A DNA stretch of 64,000 bases from Actinomadura sp. K4S16 (GCF_008327685.1 NZ_BDDE01000010.1:744001-808000); one strand, 5' to 3'; shown: positions 7,679 through 16,775, counted from the stretch's first letter. Notes: generated by a model not told the origin, from the sequence alone. A program made the numbers and translations.

Positions 7679-8728
7679 GTGGCCAATGATCACATCGGGG
7701 CACCGGCGCAGCGGCCTGCCCGCAGGGCGGGTTCCGCGGGCAGAGGCGTCTCCCGTCGCCTGGCGGCCGTCGCCGGCCTGACCGTGGCGGTCTCCCTGAC
7801 CTGCTCCCCGGTGGTGGCGCACGCCGAGCCCAAGCCGACCCGGGCGCAGGCCCAGAAGAAGCTCGACAAGCTCAACGAGCAGATGGACCAGAAGGTCGAG
7901 CAGTTCAACCAGAACCGCGAGAAGCTCAAGGTCGCCAAGAAGAAGTTCGACTCCGCGACCAAGGCGAGCAAGCAGGAGCAGGCAAGCTTCGAGGAGCAGC
8001 GGTCCAAGATCGCTCAGATGGCGGCCACCGCGTACAAGAACGGTGACTCGGCCGACGTCACCGGCTTCGTCGGCAGCAAGGACCCGCAGTCGATCCTCGA
8101 CCAGGCGGCCGTCTTCTCGCACCTGTCGCACGAGCGCAGCTCCCAGCTCACCCAGTTCCTCGCGACGGCCCAGCGGCTCCGCCGCGAGCAGGCCCAGGCG
8201 AAGTCCGCCTACGACGAGGTGAAGTCCAAGCAGGACGAGCTGAAGAAGCAGAAGCAGGAGCTCGACAAGCAGGTCCAGAAGCAGAAGGCGCTCGTGCGCC
8301 GGCTCGGCGGCGGCACGCCGTCGCGCCCGGGCGGCGGCGGTGGCACCGGCGGCACCTACAACGGCCCGGCCAGCGGTCCGGCCCGCGCGGCGCTCGACTT
8401 CGCCTACGCCCAGCTCGGCAAGCCCTACTCCTACGGCGCCGAGGGCCCGGGCTCCTACGACTGCTCCGGCCTGACCATGAAGGCCTGGGCCGCCGCGGGC
8501 GTCGGCATCACCCGCACCACCAACTCCCAGTACGCCGCGACCAAGCGGGTGGCCAAGAGCAACCTGCAGCCCGGCGACCTGGTCTTCTTCAGCAACCTCG
8601 GCCACGTCGGCATGTACGTGGGCGGCGGCAAGATGATCCACGCCCCGCACACCGGCGACGTCGTCAAGATCAGCGACATCACCTCCGGCTACTACCTGAG
8701 CAACTACTACGGCGCCGGACGCCCCTGA
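7679..8728 (+). CDS. Secreted NlpC/P60 peptidoglycan endopeptidase (RipA-like)
   Basis: 349 aa cell-wall hydrolase that cuts stem peptides. Order: signal peptide ending near VVAHA (about residue 50), coiled coil (55-210, rich in Lys/Gln/Glu) of the type seen in RipA/CwlO regulators, Gly-rich linker (about 215-236), then the catalytic NlpC/P60 domain with Cys261 in YDCSGLTMKAW, His309 in LGHVGMYVGGG and the third polar position in HAPHTG. Start is GTG 7679 preceded by GAGAGGGG. The coiled coil probably keeps the domain inactive until engaged, by analogy. Well-formed promoter and upstream 11-bp repeats suggest tight regulation; a strong terminator follows. Confidence 0.93.
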   Translation: MANDHIGAPAQRPARRAGSAGRGVSRRLAAVAGLTVAVSLTCSPVVAHAEPKPTRAQAQKKLDKLNEQMDQKVEQFNQNREKLKVAKKKFDSATKASKQEQASFEEQRSKIAQMAATAYKNGDSADVTGFVGSKDPQSILDQAAVFSHLSHERSSQLTQFLATAQRLRREQAQAKSAYDEVKSKQDELKKQKQELDKQVQKQKALVRRLGGGTPSRPGGGGGTGGTYNGPASGPARAALDFAYAQLGKPYSYGAEGPGSYDCSGLTMKAWAAAGVGITRTTNSQYAATKRVAKSNLQPGDLVFFSNLGHVGMYVGGGKMIHAPHTGDVVKISDITSGYYLSNYYGAGRP

Positions 8729-8773
8729 CGCACCGCCCTGACACCCCCGCGGCGCGGGTGTGACGGGGCCCTC

Positions 8774-8815
8774 ATCGACAACGGACCGGGCTTGACCTGG
8801 TCCGTTGTTGATTTT
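8774..8815 (+). terminator. Rho-independent terminator after the NlpC/P60 gene
   Basis: A 17-bp stem (8774-8790 against 8796-8812, one G-T mismatch) with loop CTTGA is followed by TTTGGGG. It isolates the hydrolase gene from the following leader region. Confidence 0.8.
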
Positions 8816-9234
8816 GGGGGGGTTTGCCTTCTCTTGGGGCTTTGGTACCTTGTCACCACTCACGGCGCCCTCCAGACGCCGTGGACCCGCGGCGCCCCCC
8901 AGGCGCCCCGGTCCCACGCGGAGCATCCAGCACCCGCGTGACGGCGGCGCGAGCCACGCGCCGCACCCCCGGGCGGCACGCCCCACGTGCCGTCCCGCGG
9001 CGCCCGCAGGCGCCGCACGGTCTCGACGCAGACCAGGCCTACCCCCGCCCCACCGTGCGCACGCTTGCCGCGTGCATGGCGCCGAGCGTGCTGCCGCAGT
9101 GGCCTACACGGGGCAGGCCCCGGACGGCCCCGGAGACGGGGCGCCGTCCGCACACAACATCAGGCGCCGCTCTTTCGCACGCGGGAGACAGGTCCCGCGC
9201 AGGGCCCCATATCGCCCCCAGGATCGCAGCGGCA
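8816..9234 (+). other. Non-coding upstream leader/promoter region of the CHAP gene
   Basis: No supportable gene. Open frames here run on into the riboswitches and lack codon structure. A possible promoter is TTGCCT (8824-8829), 16-bp spacer, TACCTT (8846-8851), which would give a leader of nearly 0.9 kb. Many short GC-rich hairpins are present. No further complete riboswitch copy was recognised. Confidence 0.4.
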
Positions 9235-9410
9235 GCGCCGAATCCGCCGAAGAGCGGAACCGGGGACCCATATCCGCCGGAGTCCGGAGAGTCTTTCCGG
9301 ACGGGCATTCCGGCACCCGGGGTGAATCGGCGCGTCTCTCCCGGGGCACCGGCGAGAGCCGCCGTAGGGCCACTTCCACGCCCGAACCCGTCAGCTAACC
9401 CGGTAGGCGT
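9235..9410 (+). promoter_or_regulatory. c-di-AMP riboswitch (ydaO/yuaA type), upstream copy
   Basis: Matches the conserved ydaO-motif elements in order: GCCGAATCC at the 5' P1 side, GCGGAACCGGGGACCCA, GGGGTGAATCGG (9319-9330), and a 3' block 9381-9409 containing GAACCCGTCAGCTAACC and GGTAGGCG. This copy has an extra internal stem, GTCCGGA paired with TCCGGAC, around 9282-9302. In actinobacteria this class senses cyclic di-AMP and usually turns off cell-wall hydrolase genes. It is followed by an AAGGAG-like site (9419-9425) but no start codon, then a hairpin. Confidence 0.85.
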
Positions 9411-9445
9411 CTGGAAGAGAAGGAGAGAATCCCGCAGCGGTACCT

Positions 9446-9474
9446 GGGGCGTGGCCGCCACGCGACCACGCCCC
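9446..9474 (+). terminator. Hairpin after the first riboswitch, possible attenuator
   Basis: GGGGCGTGG (9446-9454) pairs perfectly with CCACGCCCC (9466-9474) around an 11-nt loop, followed by a pyrimidine-rich run. It could be the termination arm of riboswitch 1; there is no strong U tract, so efficiency is uncertain. Confidence 0.45.
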
Positions 9475-9556
9475 GGCCCCCCTTTCGCTCCGCAGGCGCC
9501 CCCCGCCGCCGGAGCTCCCCCAATCCGAACCGGTGTGCCCGCCCCCGGGCACGCCA

Positions 9557-9703
9557 CCGCCGAATCCGCGGACCGCCGTGCCCCGCATGCGCGTCCGACG
9601 CGGAACCGGGGACCCACTGTGTCCTTTCGGGGTGAATCGGCCTGCCTTCGCGGCCGTAGGGCGGCTTCCACGCCCGAACCCGTCAGCTAACCCGGTAGGC
9701 GCC
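9557..9703 (+). promoter_or_regulatory. c-di-AMP riboswitch (ydaO/yuaA type), gene-proximal copy
   Basis: Second full copy with the same blocks: CGCCGAATCCGCG near 9557-9570, GCGGAACCGGGGACCCA from 9600, GGGGTGAATCGG (9629-9640) and the 3' block 9673-9701, identical to the 3' block of the first copy. Its 3' end is 22 nt from the GTG of the CHAP gene and the GAGGAG ribosome-binding site follows directly, so it could act on translation initiation as well as on termination. Confidence 0.88.
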
Positions 9704-9725
9704 ATGGAAGCCGAGGAGACCCCCC

Positions 9726-10556
9726 GTGCCACGCGCGCACCGCAAGAAGGCCCCGGGCAAGCACCGGAAGCCGCACCCCCTTTCCATCACGTGGCGGACG
9801 ACCGGCGGCGTCGTCGTCGGCGCCGCCGTGCTCGGCACCGCCGCCGCCACGGCGCAGGCGTCGGTCCTGCCGTTCGGCTCCACCCCGGTGAGGTCCGCCG
9901 CCGCGGCCGACCTGGCCCCCGGCCTGGCGGCGCACGGCGACCCGTCCAGGCGCAAGTCCGAGGGCGAGCCCAGGATCCGCGCCTCGAAGACCCCCAAGAA
10001 GACCCGGCCCGAGCGGCCGTCGGCCGTGTCGTCCGGCAGGCCCTCCGCCAGAGCGGCCGGGAAGTCGCGGCCCACCGCCGCGCAGGCCATCAGGCTCGCC
10101 CGCTCGCAGGTGGGCGTCGAGGAGGACGGCGGCGGCGAGACCAAGTTCCAGGAGTGGTACATGTCCACGTCCCGCGCGCGGGAGACGCTCGCGCGCGACG
10201 GCGGGTCCCTCGACGGCTACAGCGACGCGAACTGGTGCGACATGTTCGTCTCCTGGGTCGGCGAGCAGATCGGCTTCGGCGACCAGGTCGGCAGCGACGC
10301 CTGGACGGTCGCGCACGCCCGCTGGTTCCAGGAGCACGGGCGCTGGGGCACCGAGCCGAGGCCCGGCGCGATCGTCTTCTACGCGTGGGACGGCGGCAAG
10401 TCCTTCGACGACATCCGGCACGTCGGCCTGGTCGTCGAGGAGATCGACGACGGCACGATCGAGGCCGTCGAGGGCAACACCGACAACGCCGTCCGCGTAA
10501 AGGAACGTTCCACAGACGACGTCGTCGGCTACGGCTACCCGGACTACCGGTCGTGA
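9726..10556 (+). CDS. Secreted CHAP-domain cell-wall amidase/endopeptidase
   Basis: 276 aa. Basic N-terminus, one hydrophobic segment (about 22-45, ending AQAS) for export, a Lys/Arg/Pro-rich spacer, then a CHAP domain: AIRLARSQVGVEE, Cys171 in ANWCDMFVSWVGEQIG, His232 in IRHVGLVVEE and EGNTDN. CHAP enzymes use the Cys/His pair to cut peptidoglycan amide bonds. Start GTG 9726 follows GAGGAG. The gene stands directly behind two tandem c-di-AMP riboswitches, matching the known link of this riboswitch with wall-hydrolase genes. A leaderless promoter for the next gene starts 27 bp after the stop. Confidence 0.9.
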   Translation: MPRAHRKKAPGKHRKPHPLSITWRTTGGVVVGAAVLGTAAATAQASVLPFGSTPVRSAAAADLAPGLAAHGDPSRRKSEGEPRIRASKTPKKTRPERPSAVSSGRPSARAAGKSRPTAAQAIRLARSQVGVEEDGGGETKFQEWYMSTSRARETLARDGGSLDGYSDANWCDMFVSWVGEQIGFGDQVGSDAWTVAHARWFQEHGRWGTEPRPGAIVFYAWDGGKSFDDIRHVGLVVEEIDDGTIEAVEGNTDNAVRVKERSTDDVVGYGYPDYRS

Positions 10557-10582
10557 TGCCGCCCCTCGCCCCGCGTCCTGCA

Positions 10583-10595
10583 TAGGATCGCGCCC
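10583..10595 (+). promoter_or_regulatory. -10 element for a leaderless start
   Basis: TAGGAT (10583-10588) followed by seven bases and ATG 10596, with no Shine-Dalgarno, indicating a leaderless transcript. Confidence 0.5.
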
Positions 10596-11864
10596 ATGGA
10601 GGAAGGCCCCGGGCAGGACGCCACCGTCACGCGGCGCAGGGTCCTCGCCCTGGGCGCGGGCGGGGCCGCCGCCCTGCTCGCCGGAGGCGCCGGCCTGGTC
10701 GGCTCGCGCTCCGGCGGCGGGGCGCCCGGCGCCGGCGGCGCCGGCGCCGCCACCTCGCGGGTCGCCGGGACGTTCAGCCCGGAGACGGCCGCCGCCGTCC
10801 TCGCCAACCGCGCGCGCGCCGTCCGCGACGGCGACCGCATGGCCTTCCTCGCCAGCGTGGGCGACGCCCCCGCCGCCTTCCGGGACGCCCAGGCCCTCAT
10901 GTACGGCAACCTCCGGAAACTCCCCCTGGAGAACTGGCGGGAGCGCATCGTCAACACCGAGGCCATGGACGGCGGCAACGCCGTCGTCCGGATCGAGGTG
11001 CGCTACAGGCTGCGCGGCTTCGACAGGAGCGACGTGGCCCGCACCCGCTACCTCACGCTGGCCCCGCGCGGCGGGACGTGGACGGTCGTCGGGGACGGGA
11101 CGTCCCGCGGCCTCACCGACGACGCCGACATCTGGGACAGCGGCCCCCTGACGGCGGTCAGGGGGCGAGCCGGACTCGTCATCGGCGACGGCACCGGCCT
11201 CGACCGCATCGCCGCGCGGCTGGACGCGGCCGTCCCGGTCGTCACCTCCGTGGTCGGCAAGGGGTGGGCGCAGCGGGTCGTCGCGCTCGTCCCCGCCGAC
11301 GCCTCCCTCGCCTCCGCGCTCGCCGGCCCCGGGCAGAGCCTCGGCCAGATCGCCGCGCTCGCCACCATCGCCCCCGGGGACGGCCGCGGCGAGGACCGCG
11401 TCATCATCTCCCCCGGCACCTTCGGCCGCCTCAACGAGCTCGGCCGCAACGTCGTCCTCACGCACGAGCTGACCCACGTCGCCACCGGCGGCGCCCGCGA
11501 CCGGCGCACCCCGCTGTGGCTGATCGAGGGCTTCGCGGACTACGTCGGCTACCGGCGCGTCAAGATCAGTACCCGGTCGGCGGCGGGCGAGCTGCGCCGC
11601 GAGGTCTCCGCCGGGCGGGCGCCGTCCGCGCTCCCCGCGGCCGACGCGTTCGCCGGCGGCTCCCCGCGCCTCTCCCAGGCCTACCAGGAGGCCTGGCTCG
11701 CCTGCCGGATGGTCGCCGACCGGTACGGTGAGGCGGCGCTCGTCCGGCTCTACCGGGCCGCCGGGCGTGCCCCGGAGGCCGCGGCGCTGCGCGACGTGCT
11801 GGGCCTCACGCGGGAGCGCTTCACCGCACTTTGGCGCGACTACGTGAAAGAGGAGCTCGCATGA
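10596..11864 (+). CDS. Exported HExxH zinc metallopeptidase-like protein (gluzincin/Peptidase_MA type)
   Basis: 422 aa. N-terminus TRRRVLALG plus an Ala/Gly-rich hydrophobic stretch looks like an export signal, possibly Tat. Residues about 60-190 hold an NTF2-like-looking region (VLANRARAVRDGDRMAFLASV). The zinc motif HELTH is at 290-294 and the third ligand is likely Glu311 in WLIEGFADYVGY, the HExxH-(about 16)-E pattern of gluzincins. No specific substrate can be named. The stop overlaps the next start as ATGA (11861-11864), so it is translationally coupled to the M48 protease gene. Confidence 0.78.
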   Translation: MEEGPGQDATVTRRRVLALGAGGAAALLAGGAGLVGSRSGGGAPGAGGAGAATSRVAGTFSPETAAAVLANRARAVRDGDRMAFLASVGDAPAAFRDAQALMYGNLRKLPLENWRERIVNTEAMDGGNAVVRIEVRYRLRGFDRSDVARTRYLTLAPRGGTWTVVGDGTSRGLTDDADIWDSGPLTAVRGRAGLVIGDGTGLDRIAARLDAAVPVVTSVVGKGWAQRVVALVPADASLASALAGPGQSLGQIAALATIAPGDGRGEDRVIISPGTFGRLNELGRNVVLTHELTHVATGGARDRRTPLWLIEGFADYVGYRRVKISTRSAAGELRREVSAGRAPSALPAADAFAGGSPRLSQAYQEAWLACRMVADRYGEAALVRLYRAAGRAPEAAALRDVLGLTRERFTALWRDYVKEELA

Positions 11865-13276
11865 GCGAGGCGGAGACGGACGAGGGCAGCGCCGAGGGCA
11901 CCGCCGGCGGAAGGCCGGGCGGCGCCCCCGGCGCCCCGGCACGGCGGCCCCGGGTCGCCGCCGCCGTCACGGCCGCCGTTCTCTTCGCCGGGGTCGCGGC
12001 CGTCCTCGCCCTGACCACCCCGTGGAGCCCGCTGCCCGGGCACGTCCCCGGCGGGCGCGTGAGACCCGACCCCGCACTGGACTTCACCCCCGCCGAGATC
12101 GCCCGTTCCAGGGCGTTCGACTCGGCCGTCAACCCGCCCGCCTACTCCGGGCTCGCCGTCGGACTCGTCCTGGTCCTGGTGCTGGGCTTCACCCCGCTGG
12201 GCGCACGGTTCATCGGCTGGGTCACCGCCAGGACACGTCGCCGGTGGCTGCGCATCATCACCGCCACCCTCGCCCTTACCACGCTGCTGCGCATCGCCGG
12301 GCTGCCGTTCGACGTCTGGGGCGAGTCGGTGCTGCGCCGCTACGGGCTCTCCACGCAGAGCTGGCCCGCGTGGCTCGTCGACCAGGCGAAGTCCCTCGCC
12401 GTCACGTGGGTCATCTACACGATCGCCCTCCTGCTGCTCTACGCCCTCACCCGCCGCTTCCCGCGCTACTGGTGGACGGGCGCCGCCGCGGGCGGGTTCG
12501 TCCTCGTCGTCTTCGTCTCGTTCGTCTACCCGCTCGCCGTCGAACCGGTGTTCAACAAGTTCCACTCGCTGCCCGCGGGCCAGTTGCGCAGCGACCTGCT
12601 GGCGATGGCCCGCCGGGACGGCGTGCCCGTCAAGGACGTCCTCGTCGCGGACGCCTCCCGCCGGACGACGTCGCTCAACGCCTACGTGTCCGGGTTCGGC
12701 TCCACGCGCCGCATCGTCCTCTACGACACGCTGCTGAAGTCGCCCCCCGCCCAGGTCGAGTCGATCGTCGGGCACGAGCTCGGCCACGCCGAGCGCGACG
12801 ACGTGCTGTGGGGCACGCTCGTGGGCGCGCTCGGCGTGGCCGGGGCACTCTGCCTGCTGTACCCGCTGATGACGTCCCCGCGCCTCCTGCGGCGCGCCGG
12901 GCTCGATCCCGGCGCGCCCGGTCCCGGCGGGGCCGGCCCGGACGCCCGCCGCGGCGGCGGGGCGGCCGACCCGAGGTCCATCGCGCTCCTCCTCGCGCTC
13001 GTGACGGCCGGGACGACGCTCGCCGCCCCCGTCCAGAACCTCGTGAGCCGCCGCATCGAGGCCCGCGCCGACGTCCACGCGCTGGACCTCACCCGCGACC
13101 CGTCGACGTTCGTGTCGATGCAGCACGCGCTGTCCGTGCGCAACGTCTCGGACCTGGACCCCGACGCGGCGGAGTACCTGCTGTGGCTCACGCACCCCTC
13201 GGGCCCCGACCGGATCGCCATGGCCCGCGACTGGGCGCGCATGCACCGCGTCCGGGTCCCGCCGCCGCAGCACTAG
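11861..13276 (+). CDS. M48-family membrane zinc metalloprotease (Ste24/CAAX protease-like)
   Basis: 471 aa. Start ATG 11861 is set by the ATGA overlap with the preceding gene. Several membrane spans (about 25-45, 95-115, 135-150, 185-210, 225-245) flank the catalytic motif HELGH (305-309), with a further Glu ligand in RIEARADVHALD near residue 400. Sequence such as VEPVFNKFHSLPAG, DASRRTTSLNAYVSGFG and VLYDTLL is typical of Ste24-type M48 peptidases. It likely handles membrane-protein quality control; coupling to another exported metallopeptidase is notable. It converges with the L,D-transpeptidase gene. Confidence 0.92.
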   Translation: MSEAETDEGSAEGTAGGRPGGAPGAPARRPRVAAAVTAAVLFAGVAAVLALTTPWSPLPGHVPGGRVRPDPALDFTPAEIARSRAFDSAVNPPAYSGLAVGLVLVLVLGFTPLGARFIGWVTARTRRRWLRIITATLALTTLLRIAGLPFDVWGESVLRRYGLSTQSWPAWLVDQAKSLAVTWVIYTIALLLLYALTRRFPRYWWTGAAAGGFVLVVFVSFVYPLAVEPVFNKFHSLPAGQLRSDLLAMARRDGVPVKDVLVADASRRTTSLNAYVSGFGSTRRIVLYDTLLKSPPAQVESIVGHELGHAERDDVLWGTLVGALGVAGALCLLYPLMTSPRLLRRAGLDPGAPGPGGAGPDARRGGGAADPRSIALLLALVTAGTTLAAPVQNLVSRRIEARADVHALDLTRDPSTFVSMQHALSVRNVSDLDPDAAEYLLWLTHPSGPDRIAMARDWARMHRVRVPPPQH

Positions 13277-13283
13277 CCGGCGC

Positions 13284-14558
13284 TCAGTTGCCCTCGGCCC
13301 GCTGCGCACCGGGGACCTTGGCCCCCCGCTGCGCCGACAGGGTCGCCGCGTCCACGTGCGGAGCCGTCGTGACCGACCGTTTCAGGGCGCTGCCCTTCGT
13401 CCAGTCCTGCCACTTGACCTGCCAGTAGCCCCAGCCGTTCTCCGGCTCCAGCTCCCGGCTGCTCCCGGTCACCGTGATCGGGTCGCCCCGCTGGGAGAGG
13501 TTGTAGAACCACTTGGCGTTGGACGGGCTGACGTTGATGCAGCCGTGGCTGACGTTCTCGCTGCCCTGGGCGCCGACCGACCACGGCGCGCTGTGGACGT
13601 ACTCGCCGCTGTCGGAGATCCGCACCGACTTGTAGACGGTCAGGCTGTAGTACCCGGCGCAACCGGGACCGCAGCCGTCCCACTCCGACGTCATGACGGT
13701 CGGGTCCTCCTTGCCCATCGCGAGGTGGACGCCGTTGGTCGTGGTGTACTTGCGGACCCCGCCGCGCCCCATGCTCGTCGGGATCGTACGGGCCTTCTTC
13801 CCGTTGATCCTCACGACCATCTTGTGGCTGTCCTCGCCGGCCGTGGAGACGTGCGAGTCGCCGACCTTGAAGTCGACGCCGTAGTCCTTCCCGCCGTAGA
13901 CGCCCTGGCCGGTGCGGACGCCGCTCAGGTGCGCCTTGAACGACACCTTCGTGTGGGCGGGCCAGTACTGCTTCGTCCGGAAGACGACCTCCTGGGCGCC
14001 GAACCAGTTCCAGCCGCCCTCCACTGTCCGGTCGGCGGTGACCTCCAGGGCCCGCTCCACGGCCGCCCGGTCCTGCACCGGGCGGGCGAAGTGCACGATG
14101 ATCGGTATGCCGACGCCGACGGTCTCCCGGTTGAACGGCGCCTCGATCGAGACGTCGTTGGTCTTCTTCACCTCGGCCGTCGTGAAGCCGCTGCGGACCG
14201 TACGCGTCCGGCCGTCCCTGCCGAGGGCGGTGGCGTCGACCGTGTAGGCCGTGCCCGGCTTCAGCGTCCACCGGGACCGCCACCGGGTCCGGTCGGCGCT
14301 CAGGTCGCCCTCGACCACTCCGTCCTTCGTCGCCACCGTCACGTTCTCGATCGTGCCGTGCCGCGCCTCGACGGCGATGGGGCTGTCCGGCCTGAGCTTG
14401 CCGCCGCCCCCGCCCGGGGACACCGCGAGCTTCACCTCGTCCCTGCCGTCCGGTGCGACGCCTCCCGAACACGCCGCGGCACCCGCCACCACGCCCGCGC
14501 CGACGAGCACGGCGGTGTACCGCCCCCGGCCTCCCGGTCTCGAGCCACTCACCCGCAT
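13284..14558 (-). CDS. L,D-transpeptidase lipoprotein with Ig-like domains
   Basis: 424 aa. Cell-wall cross-linking enzyme forming 3-3 peptide bridges. Lipobox AGAAAC gives lipidated Cys30; two Ig-like segments (about 60-165 and 165-265) precede the YkuD catalytic domain with the signature SHGCINVSPSNAKWFYN (nucleophile Cys340). A final C-terminal tail containing WGYWQVKWQDWTKGSAL is typical of actinobacterial Ldt. Start is the ATG at 14558 behind GGGGGG rather than the GTG at 14579. It has the size and layout of mycobacterial LdtMt2-type enzymes. It lies 7 bp from the convergent M48 gene. Confidence 0.93.
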   Translation of the reverse strand: MRVSGSRPGGRGRYTAVLVGAGVVAGAAACSGGVAPDGRDEVKLAVSPGGGGGKLRPDSPIAVEARHGTIENVTVATKDGVVEGDLSADRTRWRSRWTLKPGTAYTVDATALGRDGRTRTVRSGFTTAEVKKTNDVSIEAPFNRETVGVGIPIIVHFARPVQDRAAVERALEVTADRTVEGGWNWFGAQEVVFRTKQYWPAHTKVSFKAHLSGVRTGQGVYGGKDYGVDFKVGDSHVSTAGEDSHKMVVRINGKKARTIPTSMGRGGVRKYTTTNGVHLAMGKEDPTVMTSEWDGCGPGCAGYYSLTVYKSVRISDSGEYVHSAPWSVGAQGSENVSHGCINVSPSNAKWFYNLSQRGDPITVTGSSRELEPENGWGYWQVKWQDWTKGSALKRSVTTAPHVDAATLSAQRGAKVPGAQRAEGN

Positions 14559-14638
14559 GTGGACCCCCCGGTCGTTCACCTGGGCGATCGGTCCGCTGCC
14601 CAGCCCGGTCGCTGGAGCGGCGCCCAGTATGTGTGAAA

Positions 14639-14672
14639 GGGCCGGTACCCGCTACAAAGCGGACACCGGCCC
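14639..14672 (-). terminator. Terminator after ctaF
   Basis: GGGCCGGT (14639-14646) pairs with ACCGGCCC (14665-14672), and CGCT with AGCG inside, around an ACAA loop. It lies 22 bp beyond the ctaF stop and upstream of the L,D-transpeptidase gene, separating the two units. Confidence 0.6.
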
Positions 14673-14693
14673 CCGATGGGGATCTTTTACTGA

Positions 14694-15104
14694 TCAGTGG
14701 GCGAAATGACCCCGATAGTACTCGAACACCATTCCGATCGATGTGAGGACCGCGGCGGCGGCGCCGAGGATGACCAGCCACCAGCCGAACACGACGCCGA
14801 GCGCCACGGCCGAGGCCGACAGCCCCACGAACAGCGGCCACCAGCTGTGCGGGCTGAAGAAGCCCAGCTCGCCGGCCGCGTCCGCGATCTCGCCCTCCGG
14901 GTCGTCCTCGTACAGCGGCCCGGCGTTGGCGCGCTCGAGGCGCCGGATCGTGAAGTGGACGTAGAACCCGATGAGCCCGGCGAGGCCGACCGCGAGCGCG
15001 AGCGCCGTCGTGCCCGTCCAGTCCTTGGACCAGAGCCAGTACACGATGTCGGTGGCGAGGAAGAAGACCGCGCAACCGTAGAACATGAACGCCTGGACGC
15101 GCAT
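14694..15104 (-). CDS. ctaF: Cytochrome c oxidase subunit IV (actinobacterial type)
   Basis: 136 aa membrane protein with about four helices (two near 5-50, two near 88-130). The segments FFLATDIVYWLWSKDWTG, GFYVHFTIRRLERANAG, LYEDDPEGEIADA and SPHSWWPLFVGL are characteristic of the CtaF family, an accessory subunit of the aa3 oxidase in actinomycetes. It begins three bases after the ctaD stop and ends the ctaC-ctaD-ctaF transcription unit. Function as structural subunit is from family knowledge. Confidence 0.93.
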   Translation of the reverse strand: MRVQAFMFYGCAVFFLATDIVYWLWSKDWTGTTALALAVGLAGLIGFYVHFTIRRLERANAGPLYEDDPEGEIADAAGELGFFSPHSWWPLFVGLSASAVALGVVFGWWLVILGAAAAVLTSIGMVFEYYRGHFAH

Positions 15105-15107
15105 CGG

Positions 15108-16775
15108 CTACTCCCCCTTCGCCCCGGCCAGTTCGCCCTTGGCACCCACGTGCGGGTGGTGCAGGTCGAACGCCGGCCGCTCGGAACGGATCTTCGGGAT
15201 CGAGTTGAAGTTGTGCCGCGGCGGCGGGCAGGACGTCGCCCACTCCAGCGAGTTGGAGTAGCCCCACGGGTCGTCGACGTCGACGCGCTTGCCGCGCTTC
15301 CACGTGATGTAGACGTTGTAGAAGAACGGCAGCATCGACGCGCCGAGCACGAACGAGAAGATGCTGGAGATCTCGTTCAGCCCGTGGAACTCGTTCGCGT
15401 AGTCGGCGTACCGGCGCGGCATGCCCGCGGCGCCCAGCCAGTGCTGGATGAGGAAGGTGCCGTGGAAGCCGATGAACAGCATCCAGAAGTGGACCTTGCC
15501 GAGGGTGTCGTTCAGCATCTTGCCGGTGAACTTCGGCCACCAGAAGTAGAAGCCCGCGAACATCGCGAACACCACGGTGCCGAACACGACGTAGTGGAAG
15601 TGCGCCACCACGAAGTAGGAGTCCGACAGCTGGAAGTCCATCGGCGGCGACGCCAGGATGACGCCGGTGAGACCGCCGAACAGGAAGGTCACGAGGAAGC
15701 CCAGCGACCACAGCATCGGCGACTCGAACGTCAGTTGTCCTCGCCAGATGGTCCCGACCCAGTTGAAGAACTTCACCCCCGTGGGCACGGCGATGAGGAA
15801 CGTCATGAAGGAGAAGAACGGCAGCAGCACCTGGCCGGTGACGAACATGTGGTGCGCCCACACGGTGATGGACAGGCCCGCGATGCTGATGGTCGCGAAG
15901 ACCAGGCCGATGTAGCCGAACACCGGCTTGCGGCTGAAGACCGGGAGGATCTCCGTCACGATGCCGAAGAAGGGCAACGCGATGATGTAGACCTCCGGGT
16001 GCCCGAAGAACCAGAACAGGTGCTGCCAGAGCAGCGCGCCCCCGTGCGCGGCGTCGAAGATGTGCGCGCCGAGCTTGCGGTCGGCCTCGAGCGCCAGCAG
16101 CGCCGCGGCCAGCGGCGGGAAGGCGATCAGGACCAGGATCGAGGTCAGCAGGACGTTCCACGTGAAGATCGGCAGCCGGAACATCGTCATCCCCGGCGCC
16201 CGCATGCACAGGATCGTGGTGATGAAGTTGACCGCGCCCATGATGGTGCCGAAGCCCGACATCGCGAGGCCCATCACCCACATGTCGCCGCCGACGCCCG
16301 GCGAGCGGACCGCGTCCGACAGCGGGGCGTAGGCGAACCAGCCGAAGCTGGCCGCGCCGCCCGGGGTCAGGAAGCCCGCGATGACGATCAGGCTGCCGAA
16401 CAGGAACAGCCAGTACGCCAGCATGTTCAGCCGGGGGAACGCCACGTCGGGCGCGCCGATCTGCAGCGGCATGATGACGTTGGTGAAGCCCGCGAACAGC
16501 GGCGTCGCGAACATCAGCAGCATGATCGTGCCGTGCATGGTGAACAGCTGGTTGAACTGCTCGTTGCTGACGACCTGCAGCCCCGGCTTGAACAGCTCCG
16601 TGCGGATGATGAGCGCGAGCACACCGCCGAACAGGAACATGAAGAACGAGGTGATCAGGTAGAGGTAGCCGATCACCTTGTGGTCGGTGGACGACAGCCA
16701 GGAGGCGATGATCCGCCCCTTGCTCGTCCGCGGCGCGGCGATCGGCGCGCTCGGTGCGTGACTCGTCGCGGTCAC
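15108..16775 (-). CDS. ctaD: Cytochrome c oxidase subunit I
   Basis: 555 aa, twelve membrane helices. Catalytic subunit carrying heme a, heme a3 and CuB. Visible hallmarks: [12 protein letters not shown] with the heme a His, [15 protein letters not shown] (CuB His and the Tyr cross-link partner), AHHMFVTG (CuB His pair), and [11 protein letters not shown] (heme ligands). The ATG overlaps the ctaC stop (16772-16775), so the genes are translationally coupled. It reduces oxygen to water at the end of the respiratory chain; other partners (ctaE, qcrCAB) are not in this window. Confidence 0.98.
   Translation of the reverse strand: MTATSHAPSAPIAAPRTSKGRIIASWLSSTDHKVIGYLYLITSFFMFLFGGVLALIIRTELFKPGLQVVSNEQFNQLFTMHGTIMLLMFATPLFAGFTNVIMPLQIGAPDVAFPRLNMLAYWLFLFGSLIVIAGFLTPGGAASFGWFAYAPLSDAVRSPGVGGDMWVMGLAMSGFGTIMGAVNFITTILCMRAPGMTMFRLPIFTWNVLLTSILVLIAFPPLAAALLALEADRKLGAHIFDAAHGGALLWQHLFWFFGHPEVYIIALPFFGIVTEILPVFSRKPVFGYIGLVFATISIAGLSITVWAHHMFVTGQVLLPFFSFMTFLIAVPTGVKFFNWVGTIWRGQLTFESPMLWSLGFLVTFLFGGLTGVILASPPMDFQLSDSYFVVAHFHYVVFGTVVFAMFAGFYFWWPKFTGKMLNDTLGKVHFWMLFIGFHGTFLIQHWLGAAGMPRRYADYANEFHGLNEISSIFSFVLGASMLPFFYNVYITWKRGKRVDVDDPWGYSNSLEWATSCPPPRHNFNSIPKIRSERPAFDLHHPHVGAKGELAGAKGE

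Noticed and set aside
8824..9690. 288-codon frame covering the leader before the CHAP gene
   Set aside because: It runs through both riboswitches, whose RNA elements explain the sequence; protein is Pro/Arg/Ala-rich and its repeated ending (STPEPVS) is just the repeated riboswitch 3' block.
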